Position numbers and translations under genes: made by a program. A stretch of 64,000 bases of DNA from Pseudomonas sp. Irchel s3f7 (GTDB taxonomy: Bacteria; Pseudomonadota; Gammaproteobacteria; Pseudomonadales; Pseudomonadaceae), in assembly GCF_900187615.1 (NCBI RefSeq), contig NZ_FYDO01000019.1:1-64000 (forward strand), read 5' to 3'. Below, piece by piece: positions 1-8,397 of the stretch. The notes beneath the pieces were generated by a model. It had not been told where the DNA came from. It ran no database searches and saw only the letters and a list, made by a program, of their open reading frames with translations. Every line of letters starts with the position of its first letter. Within the stretch, counting starts at the first letter, position 1.

Positions 1-103
1 CTGCGACCTGAAAGACCTGCTTGGCAAGATCGACCGCCACTGTCGTACAGGCCGACACATCGGTTGAAGACAGGGACTGTTTAAGCGTCGTATTCTTTTT
101 CAT
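1..103 (-). CDS. IS110/IS1111-family transposase, N-terminal fragment (runs off the window)
   Basis: Only the first 34 codons are in the window; the gene continues leftward. The peptide starts MKKNTTLKQ and contains VAVDLAKQVFQVA, the first conserved block of the IS110-family DEDD (RuvC-like) transposase, whose Asp is a catalytic metal ligand. The ATG at 103 lies inside one arm of a 12-bp inverted repeat whose other arm is 54 bp upstream. IS110-family enzymes recombine DNA without classical terminal inverted repeats, and some use an RNA encoded in the element end as a guide. Completeness and activity cannot be judged from this fragment. Confidence 0.8.
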   Translation of the reverse strand, partial: MKKNTTLKQSLSSTDVSACTTVAVDLAKQVFQVA

Positions 104-178
104 GGACTCGCCCTCGCTGCCGTTGGCTTCTTAGACTGCCACCGTGGCGCATTGACGCCTCGGCGTGGGCGAGTCCAT
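1..178 (-). mobile_element. End of an IS110/IS1111-type insertion sequence
   Basis: The transposase start is followed outward by about 75-105 bp of non-coding DNA before the stop codon of the neighbouring ABC transporter gene at 211. A perfect 12-bp inverted repeat, ATGGACTCGCCC (102-113) and GGGCGAGTCCAT (167-178), resembles the subterminal repeats of the IS1111 subgroup. The true edge must lie between about 178 and 210 and was not resolved. The other end of the element is outside the window. Confidence 0.55.
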
Positions 179-210
179 CCAATTACAGGGAAAGCGTGGT
201 GCTCGCTGGA

Positions 211-2058
211 TCAGTCGATCCCGACAAACCCACCCGTCTGGTGTTGCCACAACCGTGCATACAAACCGCCGTGGGCCAGCAGTTCGGCGTGGCTGCCGGT
301 CTCTGCGATCTTGCCGTTTTCCAGTACCACCAACCGATCCATCCGGGCGATGGTCGAGAGACGGTGGGCGATGGCGATCACGGTTTTGCCCTGCATCAGG
401 GTTTCGAGGCTTTCCTGGATCGCCGCTTCAACTTCCGAATCCAGCGCCGAGGTCGCCTCGTCCATGATCAGGATGGGCGCATCCTTGAGCAGCACCCGGG
501 CGATGGCGATGCGCTGGCGCTGACCGCCGGAAAGTTTCACCCCGCGCTCACCGACGTGGGCATCGAAACCGGTACGGCCTTCGGCGTCCGACAGCGACGG
601 GATGAACCCGTCGGCCCGGGCTTTATGCACGGCTTCCCAGAGTTCGGCGTCGGTGGCATCGGGTTTGCCGTACAGCAAGTTGTCGCGGATCGAGCGGTGC
701 AGCAGCGACGTGTCCTGGGTGATCATGCCGATGCGTTCGCGCAGGCTTTCCTGGCTGACGTCGGCAATATTCTGGCCATCGATGAGGATGCGTCCGCCTT
801 CAACGTCATACAGGCGCAGCAGCAGGTTCACCAAGGTCGATTTGCCCGCGCCGGACGGACCGATCAGGCCGATTTTTTCACCGGGTTTGATGTTCAGGTT
901 GAGACCGCCAATGATCCCGCTCTGCTTGCCGTAGTGGAAATCCACGTGTTCGAAGCGCACTTCACCACGGGCCACGGCCAAGGGTTTGGCTTGATCGCGG
1001 TCGGTGACGGAAACCGGTTGCGAAATGCTCTGCAAGCCGTCCTGGACCATGCCGATGTTTTCGAAAATGCCGGTCACCACCCACATGATCCAGCCGGACA
1101 TGTTGACGATCCGGATCACCAAGCCCGTGGCCAGGGCAATCGCGCCCACGGTGATCAGCGACTGCGTCCACAGCCATAGAGCCAGACCGGTGGTGCAGAC
1201 GATCAGCAGGCCGTTGATGCTGGTGATGACCACGTCCATGCTGGTGACGACACGGCCGGCCATTTGGGCTTTCTCGGTTTGTTCCTTGATGGCTTCGCGG
1301 GCGTACTGCTGTTCGAAATTGGTATGGGCGAACAGCTTCAGGGTAGTGATGTTGGTGTAGCCGTCGACAATCCGACCCATGAGTTTGGAGCGTGCGTCGG
1401 ACGCCAGCACCGAGCGGTCCTTGACCCGTGGCACGAAGTAATAGAGGGCACCGATGAAGGCGATGATCCACGTCAGCAACGGGATCATCAGGCGCCAGTC
1501 GGCTTCGGCGAACAGCACCAGCGAGCTGATGGCGTAGATGAGCACATGCCACAGTGCGTCCACGGCCTGCACGGCGGAATCGCGCAGTGAGTTGCCGGTC
1601 TGCATGATGCGTTGGGCGATGCGCCCGGCGAAGTCGTTCTGGAAAAAGTTCAGGCTCTGTTTGAGCACGTAGCTGTGGTTCTGCCAGCGGATCATGCTGG
1701 TCATGCTGGGGCTCAGGGTCTGATGCACCAGCAGGTCATGCAGGCCGACAAAAATCGGGCGCAGGACCAGTGCCACGACCACCATCCACGCCAGTTCCAG
1801 GCCATGCTCCTTGAACAGATTGACGTTCGGCTCGCCCTGGGCCAGGTCGATGATGCGGCTCAGGTAGCTGAACAGCGCCACTTCGATCAAGGCACCGAAC
1901 AGTCCGACGATCAACAGGGCGGCAAAGCTTGGCCACACCTGCTTGAGGTAATAGGTATAAAAAGGGAAGACCCGGTCCGGCGGGGACGCCGTCGGTGCAT
2001 CACGGAAAATATCGATCAGTTTTTCAAAGCGGCGATAAAGCATTGTTTTTTCGCCCAC
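211..2058 (-). CDS. ABC transporter, fused permease/ATP-binding protein (MsbA-like exporter)
   Basis: A 615-residue half-transporter: a type IV exporter membrane domain with about six hydrophobic segments (residues 40-345) is fused to one nucleotide-binding domain. Walker A GPSGAGKST is at 400-408, the signature LSGGQ at 509-513 and Walker B ILIMDE at 529-534, so it should be an active ATPase working as a homodimer in the inner membrane. The substrate cannot be deduced; relatives export lipids, peptides or drugs. The GTG at 2058 is chosen because GGAGA sits 8-9 bases upstream; the in-frame ATG at 2043 is too far from that site. The gene ends just short of the insertion element at the left edge, which has not disrupted it. 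Confidence 0.88.
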   Translation of the reverse strand: MGEKTMLYRRFEKLIDIFRDAPTASPPDRVFPFYTYYLKQVWPSFAALLIVGLFGALIEVALFSYLSRIIDLAQGEPNVNLFKEHGLELAWMVVVALVLRPIFVGLHDLLVHQTLSPSMTSMIRWQNHSYVLKQSLNFFQNDFAGRIAQRIMQTGNSLRDSAVQAVDALWHVLIYAISSLVLFAEADWRLMIPLLTWIIAFIGALYYFVPRVKDRSVLASDARSKLMGRIVDGYTNITTLKLFAHTNFEQQYAREAIKEQTEKAQMAGRVVTSMDVVITSINGLLIVCTTGLALWLWTQSLITVGAIALATGLVIRIVNMSGWIMWVVTGIFENIGMVQDGLQSISQPVSVTDRDQAKPLAVARGEVRFEHVDFHYGKQSGIIGGLNLNIKPGEKIGLIGPSGAGKSTLVNLLLRLYDVEGGRILIDGQNIADVSQESLRERIGMITQDTSLLHRSIRDNLLYGKPDATDAELWEAVHKARADGFIPSLSDAEGRTGFDAHVGERGVKLSGGQRQRIAIARVLLKDAPILIMDEATSALDSEVEAAIQESLETLMQGKTVIAIAHRLSTIARMDRLVVLENGKIAETGSHAELLAHGGLYARLWQHQTGGFVGID

Positions 2059-2088
2059 AAAGGGGCTCTCCTTTAAACGGTTTGAGCG

Positions 2089-2111
2089 TTGCCGGCAGCA
2101 CCGGCAACGGC
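2089..2111 (-). terminator. Strong hairpin after the cyclophilin gene
   Basis: GTTGCCGG and CCGGCAAC form an 8-bp perfect stem with a 5-base loop between the cyclophilin stop (2137) and the ABC transporter start (2058). There is no clear U-tract on the minus strand, so it may be a weak terminator or an RNA-stabilising structure. Confidence 0.4.
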
Positions 2112-2136
2112 TCGGACGTCCTTGTCCAGCTTAGTC

Positions 2137-2694
2137 TCAGTCGATGCGCTTGGCCGACTTGATGAATACCGGGTCGGCCGGTACGTCTTTCATGCCGCCA
2201 CGCGTGGTGGTTGGCGAGTTGACGATGATGTCCACCACGTCCATGCCTTTGACCACTTTGCCGAATACCGCGTAGCCATCACCCTGGTCGAGGAAGTCGT
2301 TGTCCTTGACGTTGATGAAGAACTGGCTGGTGGCCGAATCAGGCACCGAGGTACGGGCCATGGACAAGGTGCCGCGCACGTTGTGCAGGCCGTTTTTCGA
2401 TTCGTTCTTGATCGGTGCGTTGGTGTCTTTTTGCTGCATCTGTTGCGTGAAACCGCCGCCCTGGACCATGAAGCCCGGGATCACACGGTGGAAAATCGTG
2501 TTGTTGTAGAAGCCTTTGTCGACGTACTCAAGGAAGTTCTTGGTACTGATCGGGGCCTTGACCGCGTCCAGTTCGATTTCGATCTGGCCGTTGGTGGTCT
2601 CCAGCAGAACGTGCGGCGCTGTTGCAGGCGTCGCGGCCATCAGGTTGGCGGCAAACAGAACGGAGCCAGCGGCGAGGGCGATTTTTTTCAGCAT
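2137..2694 (-). CDS. ppiA: Periplasmic peptidyl-prolyl cis-trans isomerase, cyclophilin type
   Basis: A 185-residue protein with an N-terminal signal peptide (MLKKIALAAGSVLFAANLMA), which places it in the periplasm. It has the cyclophilin core, including FHRVIPGFMVQGG with the catalytic Arg and the active-site Phe/Met/Gln residues. It would catalyse cis-trans isomerisation of Xaa-Pro bonds during folding of exported proteins. Its length matches E. coli PpiA (about 190). It follows the hydrolase gene with only 3 bases between stop and start, so the two are probably co-transcribed and translationally coupled. No missing catalytic residue was seen. Confidence 0.9.
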   Translation of the reverse strand: MLKKIALAAGSVLFAANLMAATPATAPHVLLETTNGQIEIELDAVKAPISTKNFLEYVDKGFYNNTIFHRVIPGFMVQGGGFTQQMQQKDTNAPIKNESKNGLHNVRGTLSMARTSVPDSATSQFFINVKDNDFLDQGDGYAVFGKVVKGMDVVDIIVNSPTTTRGGMKDVPADPVFIKSAKRID

Positions 2695-2697
2695 GGG

Positions 2698-3501
2698 TCA
2701 ATGATCCTGAGTGGTGGTGTCGACTGCGGTGAGGAACTCGAGCAGCGTCTGGTTGAATGCTTCCGGCTGGTCCAATGGTGTGGCGTGGCGTGAATCGGCG
2801 ATCACCGCCAGCCGCGCATCAGGCAGCAGTTTTACGTAGTTTTCCTTCAGCGAAACCGGTGTGTAATCACGGTCGGCGCTGACGATGAGCGTTGGACAGG
2901 ATACCTTCGAAAGTCGTTCCTGAACCCCCCAGCCCACGATGGCATTGAAGCTGGCGAGATAAGCATGTTTGTCGTTTTTTGCCCAGCGTTCGGCCATCTT
3001 TTGTCGCAAATCGGCCTGCTCGGGTTTCGGGAACAGCTTGCTGCCCAGTGCTTTGCCGATGGTGCCCAGGCTCAGCACATGCATCAGGCTCCAGCGCTTG
3101 AACCACTGCCAGTAGTCGTCGCGGGTGCGCAGTTTGACCTCGGGCGCGCTGTTGACGATGCACAGGCTTTTGAGCAGTTGCGGCTGATCCGCGCCCAGTT
3201 GAAAGCCGATCATGCCACCCATCGACAAGCCTACATAATGTGTCGGACCAAGGTTCAGATGCTCCATCAGCGCGATCATATCTGCGCTGAACCCGGCAAT
3301 GCTGTAGCGCTCCCGGGGTTTGTCCGAGCGACCGTGGCCGCGTACATCCGGGACGATGACCCGATAGCGGCTTGAAAGCGCCGGGATCTGTTTTTCCCAG
3401 TCCAGCGTGCTGGAACCCAGCCCATGGACCAGCAGCAGCGGCGCGCCGTGGCCGTATTCCTCATAGTGCAGGTTGCAACCTTCGTGTTCGAAATAGGCCA
3501 T
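2698..3501 (-). CDS. Alpha/beta-fold hydrolase
   Basis: A 267-residue single-domain hydrolase. HGLGSS (26-31) forms the oxyanion region, GLSMGG (91-96) is the nucleophile elbow with Ser93, SADRD near residue 210 supplies the probable acid, and DSRHATPLDQ supplies the catalytic His. There is no signal peptide, so it should be cytosolic. It resembles the 3-oxoadipate enol-lactonase/esterase branch, but nothing nearby indicates an aromatic pathway, so the substrate is unknown. It lies 3 bp upstream of ppiA and directly downstream of a LysR gene on the same strand. Confidence 0.85.
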   Translation of the reverse strand: MAYFEHEGCNLHYEEYGHGAPLLLVHGLGSSTLDWEKQIPALSSRYRVIVPDVRGHGRSDKPRERYSIAGFSADMIALMEHLNLGPTHYVGLSMGGMIGFQLGADQPQLLKSLCIVNSAPEVKLRTRDDYWQWFKRWSLMHVLSLGTIGKALGSKLFPKPEQADLRQKMAERWAKNDKHAYLASFNAIVGWGVQERLSKVSCPTLIVSADRDYTPVSLKENYVKLLPDARLAVIADSRHATPLDQPEAFNQTLLEFLTAVDTTTQDH

Positions 3502-3515
3502 GCATACACTCCGTG

Positions 3516-4439
3516 TCAGGCTTGTTCAGGGGCGGCAAACGGTGCATCCAGCGGCGCGGTGTCGAAGGTGCGCAGCAGTTCGATGAGAATTTGCGTGGCC
3601 GGCCCCAGCGGTTTGTCCTTGTTCGAATACAGGTAGAAGCTCGGGTTGCGGCTTCCGCCCTGATCCAACGGTAGCAGCTTGAGCGTCCCTTCCTTGAGTT
3701 CCCGCTCGATCATGTGCCGAGGCAGCCAGGCAAACCCCAGACCGCTGCTGACGAACGTCGCGGCGGTGGCCAGGCTGCCGACGGTCCAGCGCTGTTCGGC
3801 ACCGAGCCAGCCGACGTCCCGAGGTTGCTGGCGGCCCGAGTCGCGGATCACCACTTGCATCTGGCTTTCCAGGTCCTGGAAATTCAGCTCGCGGTTGAGG
3901 CGGTGCAGGGGATGCTCCGGGTGGGCCACCGCGACGAATTCGACGTCGCTCAATTCCGCACCCAGATAACCGGGAATGCTGAAACCCGTGATGGCCAGGT
4001 CGGCCACGCCTTCGAGCAGCACTTCCTCCACGCCCGACAGCACTTCTTCACGCAGACGCACGCGGCAGCCACGGCTTTGCGGCATGAAGGCCGTCAGCGC
4101 GCGCACGAGGCGGGCGCTCGGGTAGGCGGCATCGACCACCAGACGCACTTCGGCCTCCCAGCCTTGCTCCATGTGGTGGGCGAGGTCCTCCAGCTGACTG
4201 GCCTGTTTCACCAGTTGTCGGGAGCGGCGCAACAACACGCCGCCGGCTTCGGTCAGCACCGCTTTACGCCCATCGATGCGCAACAGTGGCACGCCGAGCT
4301 GATCCTGCATGCGTGCCACGGTGTAGCTGACCGACGATTGCGAACGGTGCAGCGCCTCGGCGGCCTGGGCGAAGCCGCCGTGATCGACCACGGCCTGAAG
4401 CGTTCGCCATTGATCAAGGGTCACGCGGGGCGCTTTCAT
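3516..4439 (-). CDS. LysR-family transcriptional regulator
   Basis: 307 residues. The N-terminal winged helix-turn-helix is typical (FAQAAEALHRSQSSVSYTV, about residues 23-41), followed by a LysR substrate-binding domain from about residue 90. It ends 14 bp upstream of the hydrolase-ppiA pair on the same strand and is divergent from a small secreted-protein gene starting at 4489, so the 49-bp gap must hold both promoters. The inducer and targets are unknown; the neighbours are the usual candidates. Confidence 0.88.
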   Translation of the reverse strand: MKAPRVTLDQWRTLQAVVDHGGFAQAAEALHRSQSSVSYTVARMQDQLGVPLLRIDGRKAVLTEAGGVLLRRSRQLVKQASQLEDLAHHMEQGWEAEVRLVVDAAYPSARLVRALTAFMPQSRGCRVRLREEVLSGVEEVLLEGVADLAITGFSIPGYLGAELSDVEFVAVAHPEHPLHRLNRELNFQDLESQMQVVIRDSGRQQPRDVGWLGAEQRWTVGSLATAATFVSSGLGFAWLPRHMIERELKEGTLKLLPLDQGGSRNPSFYLYSNKDKPLGPATQILIELLRTFDTAPLDAPFAAPEQA

Positions 4440-4488
4440 GTTGAGCTCCTCTTGTCCTAAGCTGGCAGCCCTTACTGGAGGCTGCCGA

Positions 4489-4803
4489 ATGAAGAAAATC
4501 TGTTGTGTGCTGCTGGCGATGTTGCCGCTGACCGCGTTTGCCTATCCGATCGATGTGAAGAAAAACCTCAACGACATGAAAATCGACTTCGAAACCTTCG
4601 ATACCGATAGCGATATTGGCTCCATTCGAGTGGCCAACTACGGCGATGTCGATGCGAGCTGCAAGGCAGTTTTCAGTAATGGTCCGGAAGCTCCGCGCAC
4701 ACGTAAATTCGAGGTCCCGGCCGGCAAACATAAATCCGCCACCGCCAAATTCAGCCGCAACATCATCAAACTGCGTATCGAGCTGACCTGCACCCCGAAA
4801 TAG
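4489..4803 (+). CDS. Small exported protein of unknown function
   Basis: 104 residues starting at the ATG preceded by GGAGG seven bases upstream; a longer frame from 4438 has no such site. MKKICCVLLAMLPLTAFA is a clear Sec signal peptide. The mature part is about 86 residues, soluble, with three Cys in total of which two lie in the mature chain (DASCKAVF, ELTCTPK) and could pair in the periplasm. Relatives occur widely in Pseudomonas, some mislabelled as a phosphoglycerate kinase; nothing here supports that. It is divergent from the LysR gene. Confidence 0.75.
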   Translation: MKKICCVLLAMLPLTAFAYPIDVKKNLNDMKIDFETFDTDSDIGSIRVANYGDVDASCKAVFSNGPEAPRTRKFEVPAGKHKSATAKFSRNIIKLRIELTCTPK

Positions 4804-4810
4804 AGCCCTG

Positions 4811-4890
4811 TGCGGGAGCTCGCTCGCGATGCGGTGGTTAATCGATATCACCGTGTCTGCTACACCCTCGCGAGCAAGCTCGCTCCTGCA
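4811..4890 (+). repeat. Extragenic palindrome pair (class A)
   Basis: GCGGGAGCTCGCTCGCGAT and CTCGCGAGCAAGCTCGCTCC form imperfect inverted arms around a 35-base centre in the 224-bp gap before azoR. It belongs to the same family as many other intergenic palindromes in this window. Confidence 0.65.
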
Positions 4891-5027
4891 AAGGGCAGAG
4901 GACAGGGTTTTCTTATAAACGAATTTATTGATGGTTTATAGCAGTTATTTGCGCTTTTTCATCGATACGACTCTGTTTAACCTTCACTCCATCGACCTAC
5001 AGCATTCTCAGATGGAGGCTACATCCA

Positions 5028-5627
5028 ATGTCCCGCGTTCTGATCATCGAAAGCAGTGCCCGTCAGCAAGACTCGGTTTCCCGTCAGCTGACCCAGACCT
5101 TCATCAAGCAGTGGCAAGCCTCCCACCCGAACGACCAGATCACAGTGCGTGACCTGGCCGTCAATCCGGTACCGCACCTGGACATCAACCTGCTGGGTGG
5201 CTGGATGAAGCCCGCCGAGCAGCGCAATGACATCGAACAGGTCTCTCTGGAACGCTCCAACCACTTGACCGATGAATTGCTCGCCGCCGATGTGCTGGTG
5301 ATGGCTGCGCCGATGTACAACTTTGCGATTCCCAGCACCCTGAAAGCCTGGCTCGACCACGTGCTGCGTGCCGGTGTGACCTTCAAGTACACCGAAACCG
5401 GTCCCCAAGGCCTGCTCAGCGGCAAGCGCGCCTATGTGTTGACGGCTCGTGGCGGGATCTATGCCGGCAGCACGGCCGATCACCAGGAACCGTATCTGCG
5501 CCAGGTCATGGGCTTCATCGGGATTCACGACGTGACGTTCATTCACGCCGAAGGCATGAACCTGGGTGGCGACTTCCAGGAGAAAGGCCTGAACCAGGCG
5601 AACGCCAAGCTTGCCCAGGTGGCCTGA
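5028..5627 (+). CDS. azoR: FMN-dependent NADH-azoreductase
   Basis: 199 residues, the normal AzoR length. The flavodoxin-like fold is visible in MSRVLIIESSARQQDSVSRQL (FMN phosphate loop), PMYNFAIPSTLKAWLDHVLR (flavin contact region) and the TARGGIY segment. It would reduce quinones and azo bonds with NADH in the cytosol as a dimer. GGAGG precedes the ATG by 9 bases. It is a single-gene unit followed by a good terminator at 5736. Confidence 0.92.
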   Translation: MSRVLIIESSARQQDSVSRQLTQTFIKQWQASHPNDQITVRDLAVNPVPHLDINLLGGWMKPAEQRNDIEQVSLERSNHLTDELLAADVLVMAAPMYNFAIPSTLKAWLDHVLRAGVTFKYTETGPQGLLSGKRAYVLTARGGIYAGSTADHQEPYLRQVMGFIGIHDVTFIHAEGMNLGGDFQEKGLNQANAKLAQVA

Positions 5628-5735
5628 CCCGTTAATCGCCAGATAATCGCTGGATGGTCTAGTGACCTGGCGCAACCCTTCAAGGCTGCACGCGCATCGA
5701 ACCTCCCTTCGCACTTGTTGCTCCTGAGTGCTCCC

Positions 5736-5773
5736 GCCCGATTGAACGCTTTAGCGAGATCGGGCTTTTTTTT
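5736..5773 (+). terminator. Rho-independent terminator after azoR
   Basis: Stem GCCCGAT (5736-5742) with ATCGGGC (5759-5765), followed by eight T residues. It lies about 110 bp after the azoR stop. Confidence 0.85.
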
Positions 5774-5801
5774 GCCTGGGATTCGGCAAAACACCACCGA
5801 A

Positions 5802-5886
5802 CCTGTAGGAGCCGGCTTGCTGGCGATTGCGGGGTGTCATTGTCGACTGACACGCCCTCATCGCCAGCAAACCGGCTCCTACAGGG
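5802..5886 (+). repeat. Extragenic palindrome pair (class A)
   Basis: CCTGTAGGAGCCGGCTTGC and its near-complement TCGCCAGCAAACCGGCTCC are separated by about 35 bases. With the azoR terminator this fills most of the 331-bp gap between azoR and the transporter gene. Confidence 0.8.
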
Positions 5887-5958
5887 TTTGTATTGTTTGG
5901 GGGTTCGCGATCAGTAGCAAAACCCGCTATCGTCGCCGCCATTCGAAATGAGGCGAGC

Positions 5959-6825
5959 ATGGGCTATCTACTTTTTGTCACGCTGATCCAGGCGTTTTCC
6001 TTCAGTTTGATCGGCGAATACCTGGCCGGTCATGTCGACAGCTACTTCGCCGTGCTGGTACGCGTGCTGCTGGCGGGGCTGGTGTTCATTCCATTGACGC
6101 GCTGGCGCTCGGTGGAGCCGGCGTTCATGCGCGGGATGTTGCTGATCGGCGCGTTGCAGTTCGGCGTGACCTACGTTTGCCTGTACCTGAGCTTCCGGGT
6201 ACTGACGGTGCCGGAAGTCTTGCTGTTCACCATCCTCACGCCCCTGCATGTGACCCTGATCGAAGATGCGCTCAATCGTCGCTTCAATCCCTGGGCCCTG
6301 GTCGCGGCGCTGGTGGCTGTGGGTGGGGCGGCGGTGATTCGCTTCGACCGGATCAACCCGGATTTCTTCATGGGTTTCCTGTTGCTGCAGCTGGCCAACT
6401 TCACCTACGCGGCCGGGCAGGTGCTGTACAAACACCTGGTCGCGCGGCATCCGAGTGATCTGCCGCATTACCGGCGCTTCGGCTACTTCTACCTCGGTGC
6501 CCTGGCGGTGGCGTTGCCAGCGTTTCTGCTGTTCGGCAAACAGAACTTCCTGCCCGAAGCCCCACTGCAATGGGGCGTGTTGCTGTTCCTCGGCCTGGTC
6601 TCAACCGCGTTGGGGCTGTACTGGTGGAACAAAGGCGCGTGCCTGGTCAACGGTGGCACGTTGGCGGTGATGAATAATCTGCATGTGCCGGTGGGGTTGT
6701 TGATCAATCTGCTGATCTGGAATCAGCATGAAGAGCTGGGGCGGTTGTTGCTCGGTGGTTCGGTGATTCTGATGGCGGTGTGGATCAGTCGCTTGGGCAT
6801 CAAGCGAGAGGCGAGCCTGGTGTAG
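5959..6825 (+). CDS. DMT/EamA-family transporter (YtfF-like carboxylate/amino acid/amine type)
   Basis: 288 residues from the ATG at 5959, which has GAGG seven bases upstream; an in-frame ATG at 5893 would put translation inside the palindrome. The protein has about ten hydrophobic helices in two EamA repeats, with a conserved helix LQFGVTYVCLYLSF. It resembles E. coli YtfF-type members. Export or import of a small metabolite across the inner membrane is expected; the substrate is unknown. A class B palindrome follows the stop codon. Confidence 0.82.
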   Translation: MGYLLFVTLIQAFSFSLIGEYLAGHVDSYFAVLVRVLLAGLVFIPLTRWRSVEPAFMRGMLLIGALQFGVTYVCLYLSFRVLTVPEVLLFTILTPLHVTLIEDALNRRFNPWALVAALVAVGGAAVIRFDRINPDFFMGFLLLQLANFTYAAGQVLYKHLVARHPSDLPHYRRFGYFYLGALAVALPAFLLFGKQNFLPEAPLQWGVLLFLGLVSTALGLYWWNKGACLVNGGTLAVMNNLHVPVGLLINLLIWNQHEELGRLLLGGSVILMAVWISRLGIKREASLV

Positions 6826-6894
6826 GCGCTGGCGCAGGCTGCGATCTTTTGATCTTGAACAACACAAGATCGCAGCCTTCGGCAGCTCCTACAG
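6822..6894 (+). repeat. Extragenic palindrome (class B)
   Basis: AGGCTGCGATCTT (6836-6848) pairs perfectly with AAGATCGCAGCCT (6867-6879), flanked by GTAGGCGC and GCTCCTAC. It lies between two convergent genes and could act as a bidirectional terminator-like structure. Confidence 0.75.
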
Positions 6895-6906
6895 GGTTTT
6901 GTGGTG

Positions 6907-8205
6907 TTACATCAGGTGTTTTTCCTGCTCGGGGATGTGGCTTGCGCCGAGCATCGCCGGCAGCAGCCCGGCCCGCAGATCCGTGCCGCTTGGTTGCTGA
7001 TACAGGCTCAAGCCAAACTCCGGCAGCACCGCCAGCAAGTAATCAAAAATATCCCCCTGAATCCGCTCGTAGTCCGCCCACGCCGTGGTGCGGGTAAAGC
7101 AGTAGATTTCCAGTGGCACACCTTGGGCCGTGGTCTGCATCTGCCGGACCATGCAGGTCATGTTCGGCTGGATCTCCGCATGGCTCTTCAGGTACGACAG
7201 CGCATAGGCGCGGAAGGTGCCGATGTTGGTCATCCGACGGCGGTTGGCTGACAGGGCCGCGACGTTACCCTGGGCTTCGTTCCAGGCCTTGAGCTCGGCC
7301 TGTTTGCGGCTAATGTAGTCGGTGAGCAGATGAACCTGCGACAGCTTGAACTCTTCTTCATCGCGCAAAAAGCGCACACCGCTGGCGTCGATGAACAGGC
7401 TGCGCTTGATCCGGCGCCCCCCGGAGGCCTGCATGCCGCGCCAGTTCTTGAATGACTCGGACATCAGGCGCCAGGTCGGGATGGAGACGATGGTCTTGTC
7501 GAAATTCTGCACCTTGACCGTGTGCAGAGTGATGTCCACCACATCGCCATCGGCGCCGACCTGAGGCATTTCGATCCAGTCGCCGACCCGCAACATGTCG
7601 TTACTGGTCAACTGCACGCTGGCGACGAATGACAGCAGGGTGTCCTTGTAGACCAACAGGATCACCGCCGACATCGCACCCAGACCCGACAGCAGCAACA
7701 GTGGCGAGCGGTCGATCAGCGTGGCGACGATGATGATCGAACCGAAGATGTACAAGACCATCTTCGTCAGCTGCACATAGCCTTTGATCGAACGTGTACG
7801 GGCGTGTTCGGTGCGGGCGTAGATGTCCAGCAAGGCATTGAGCAGGGAACTGACGGCCAACAGCAGAAACAGGAAGGTGAAGGCCAGGGCGACATTGCCA
7901 AGGAAGTTCAGGGTGGTCTTGTGCAGTTCGGGGATCAGGTTCAAACCGAACTGGATCACCAGCGAGGGCACGACCTGCGCCAGACGATGGAACACCTTGT
8001 TGTCGAGAAAATCATTGAGCCAGTACATCGACGGTTGTCGACCGAGCAATTTGACGGTGTGCAGGATGAGGTAGCGCGCCACTCGTCCGAGCATCAGCGC
8101 GATGCTCAGCAGCAACAGCAGAGCCAGGGCTGAGTAAACGCGTGGATGGTTCTCCAGCGCACTCCAGAGTTCTTGGGCGTTGAGCCAGAGCTGTTTGATA
8201 TCCAT
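6907..8205 (-). CDS. Mechanosensitive ion channel, MscS family (YbdG-like)
   Basis: 432 residues. Four to five hydrophobic segments (about residues 20-190) precede the MscS core: a pore-lining segment (LLSGLGAMSAVILLVYKDTL, about 172-191) followed by the beta domain with GDWIEMPQVGADGDVVDI. The length and the long C-terminal soluble part fit the YbdG/medium-size branch rather than short MscS. It would open on membrane tension and release solutes on hypo-osmotic shock. It is convergent with the EamA gene, and its promoter region faces the helicase gene. Confidence 0.88.
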   Translation of the reverse strand: MDIKQLWLNAQELWSALENHPRVYSALALLLLLSIALMLGRVARYLILHTVKLLGRQPSMYWLNDFLDNKVFHRLAQVVPSLVIQFGLNLIPELHKTTLNFLGNVALAFTFLFLLLAVSSLLNALLDIYARTEHARTRSIKGYVQLTKMVLYIFGSIIIVATLIDRSPLLLLSGLGAMSAVILLVYKDTLLSFVASVQLTSNDMLRVGDWIEMPQVGADGDVVDITLHTVKVQNFDKTIVSIPTWRLMSESFKNWRGMQASGGRRIKRSLFIDASGVRFLRDEEEFKLSQVHLLTDYISRKQAELKAWNEAQGNVAALSANRRRMTNIGTFRAYALSYLKSHAEIQPNMTCMVRQMQTTAQGVPLEIYCFTRTTAWADYERIQGDIFDYLLAVLPEFGLSLYQQPSGTDLRAGLLPAMLGASHIPEQEKHLM

Positions 8206-8397
8206 GGGCTAGAACGATTCTTTTGTAAGGCAAGAAAGGTGATTAGAGCATTTAAGACGCTTTGATTTGCCTCTTGTGACAAAACTGGCAGCAAAAAAAC
8301 CACTGTTTACTGCCTTTTGTACAAAGAAACTCGGCCTACGCGCTCGAAACCGTTACCCTATGCAGCTGTTTTTTTGTATTTCTTCGAGGTAGCACCC

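Noticed and set aside
4489..4803. Annotation as 3-phosphoglycerate kinase
   Set aside because: At 104 residues with a signal peptide it cannot be that enzyme.
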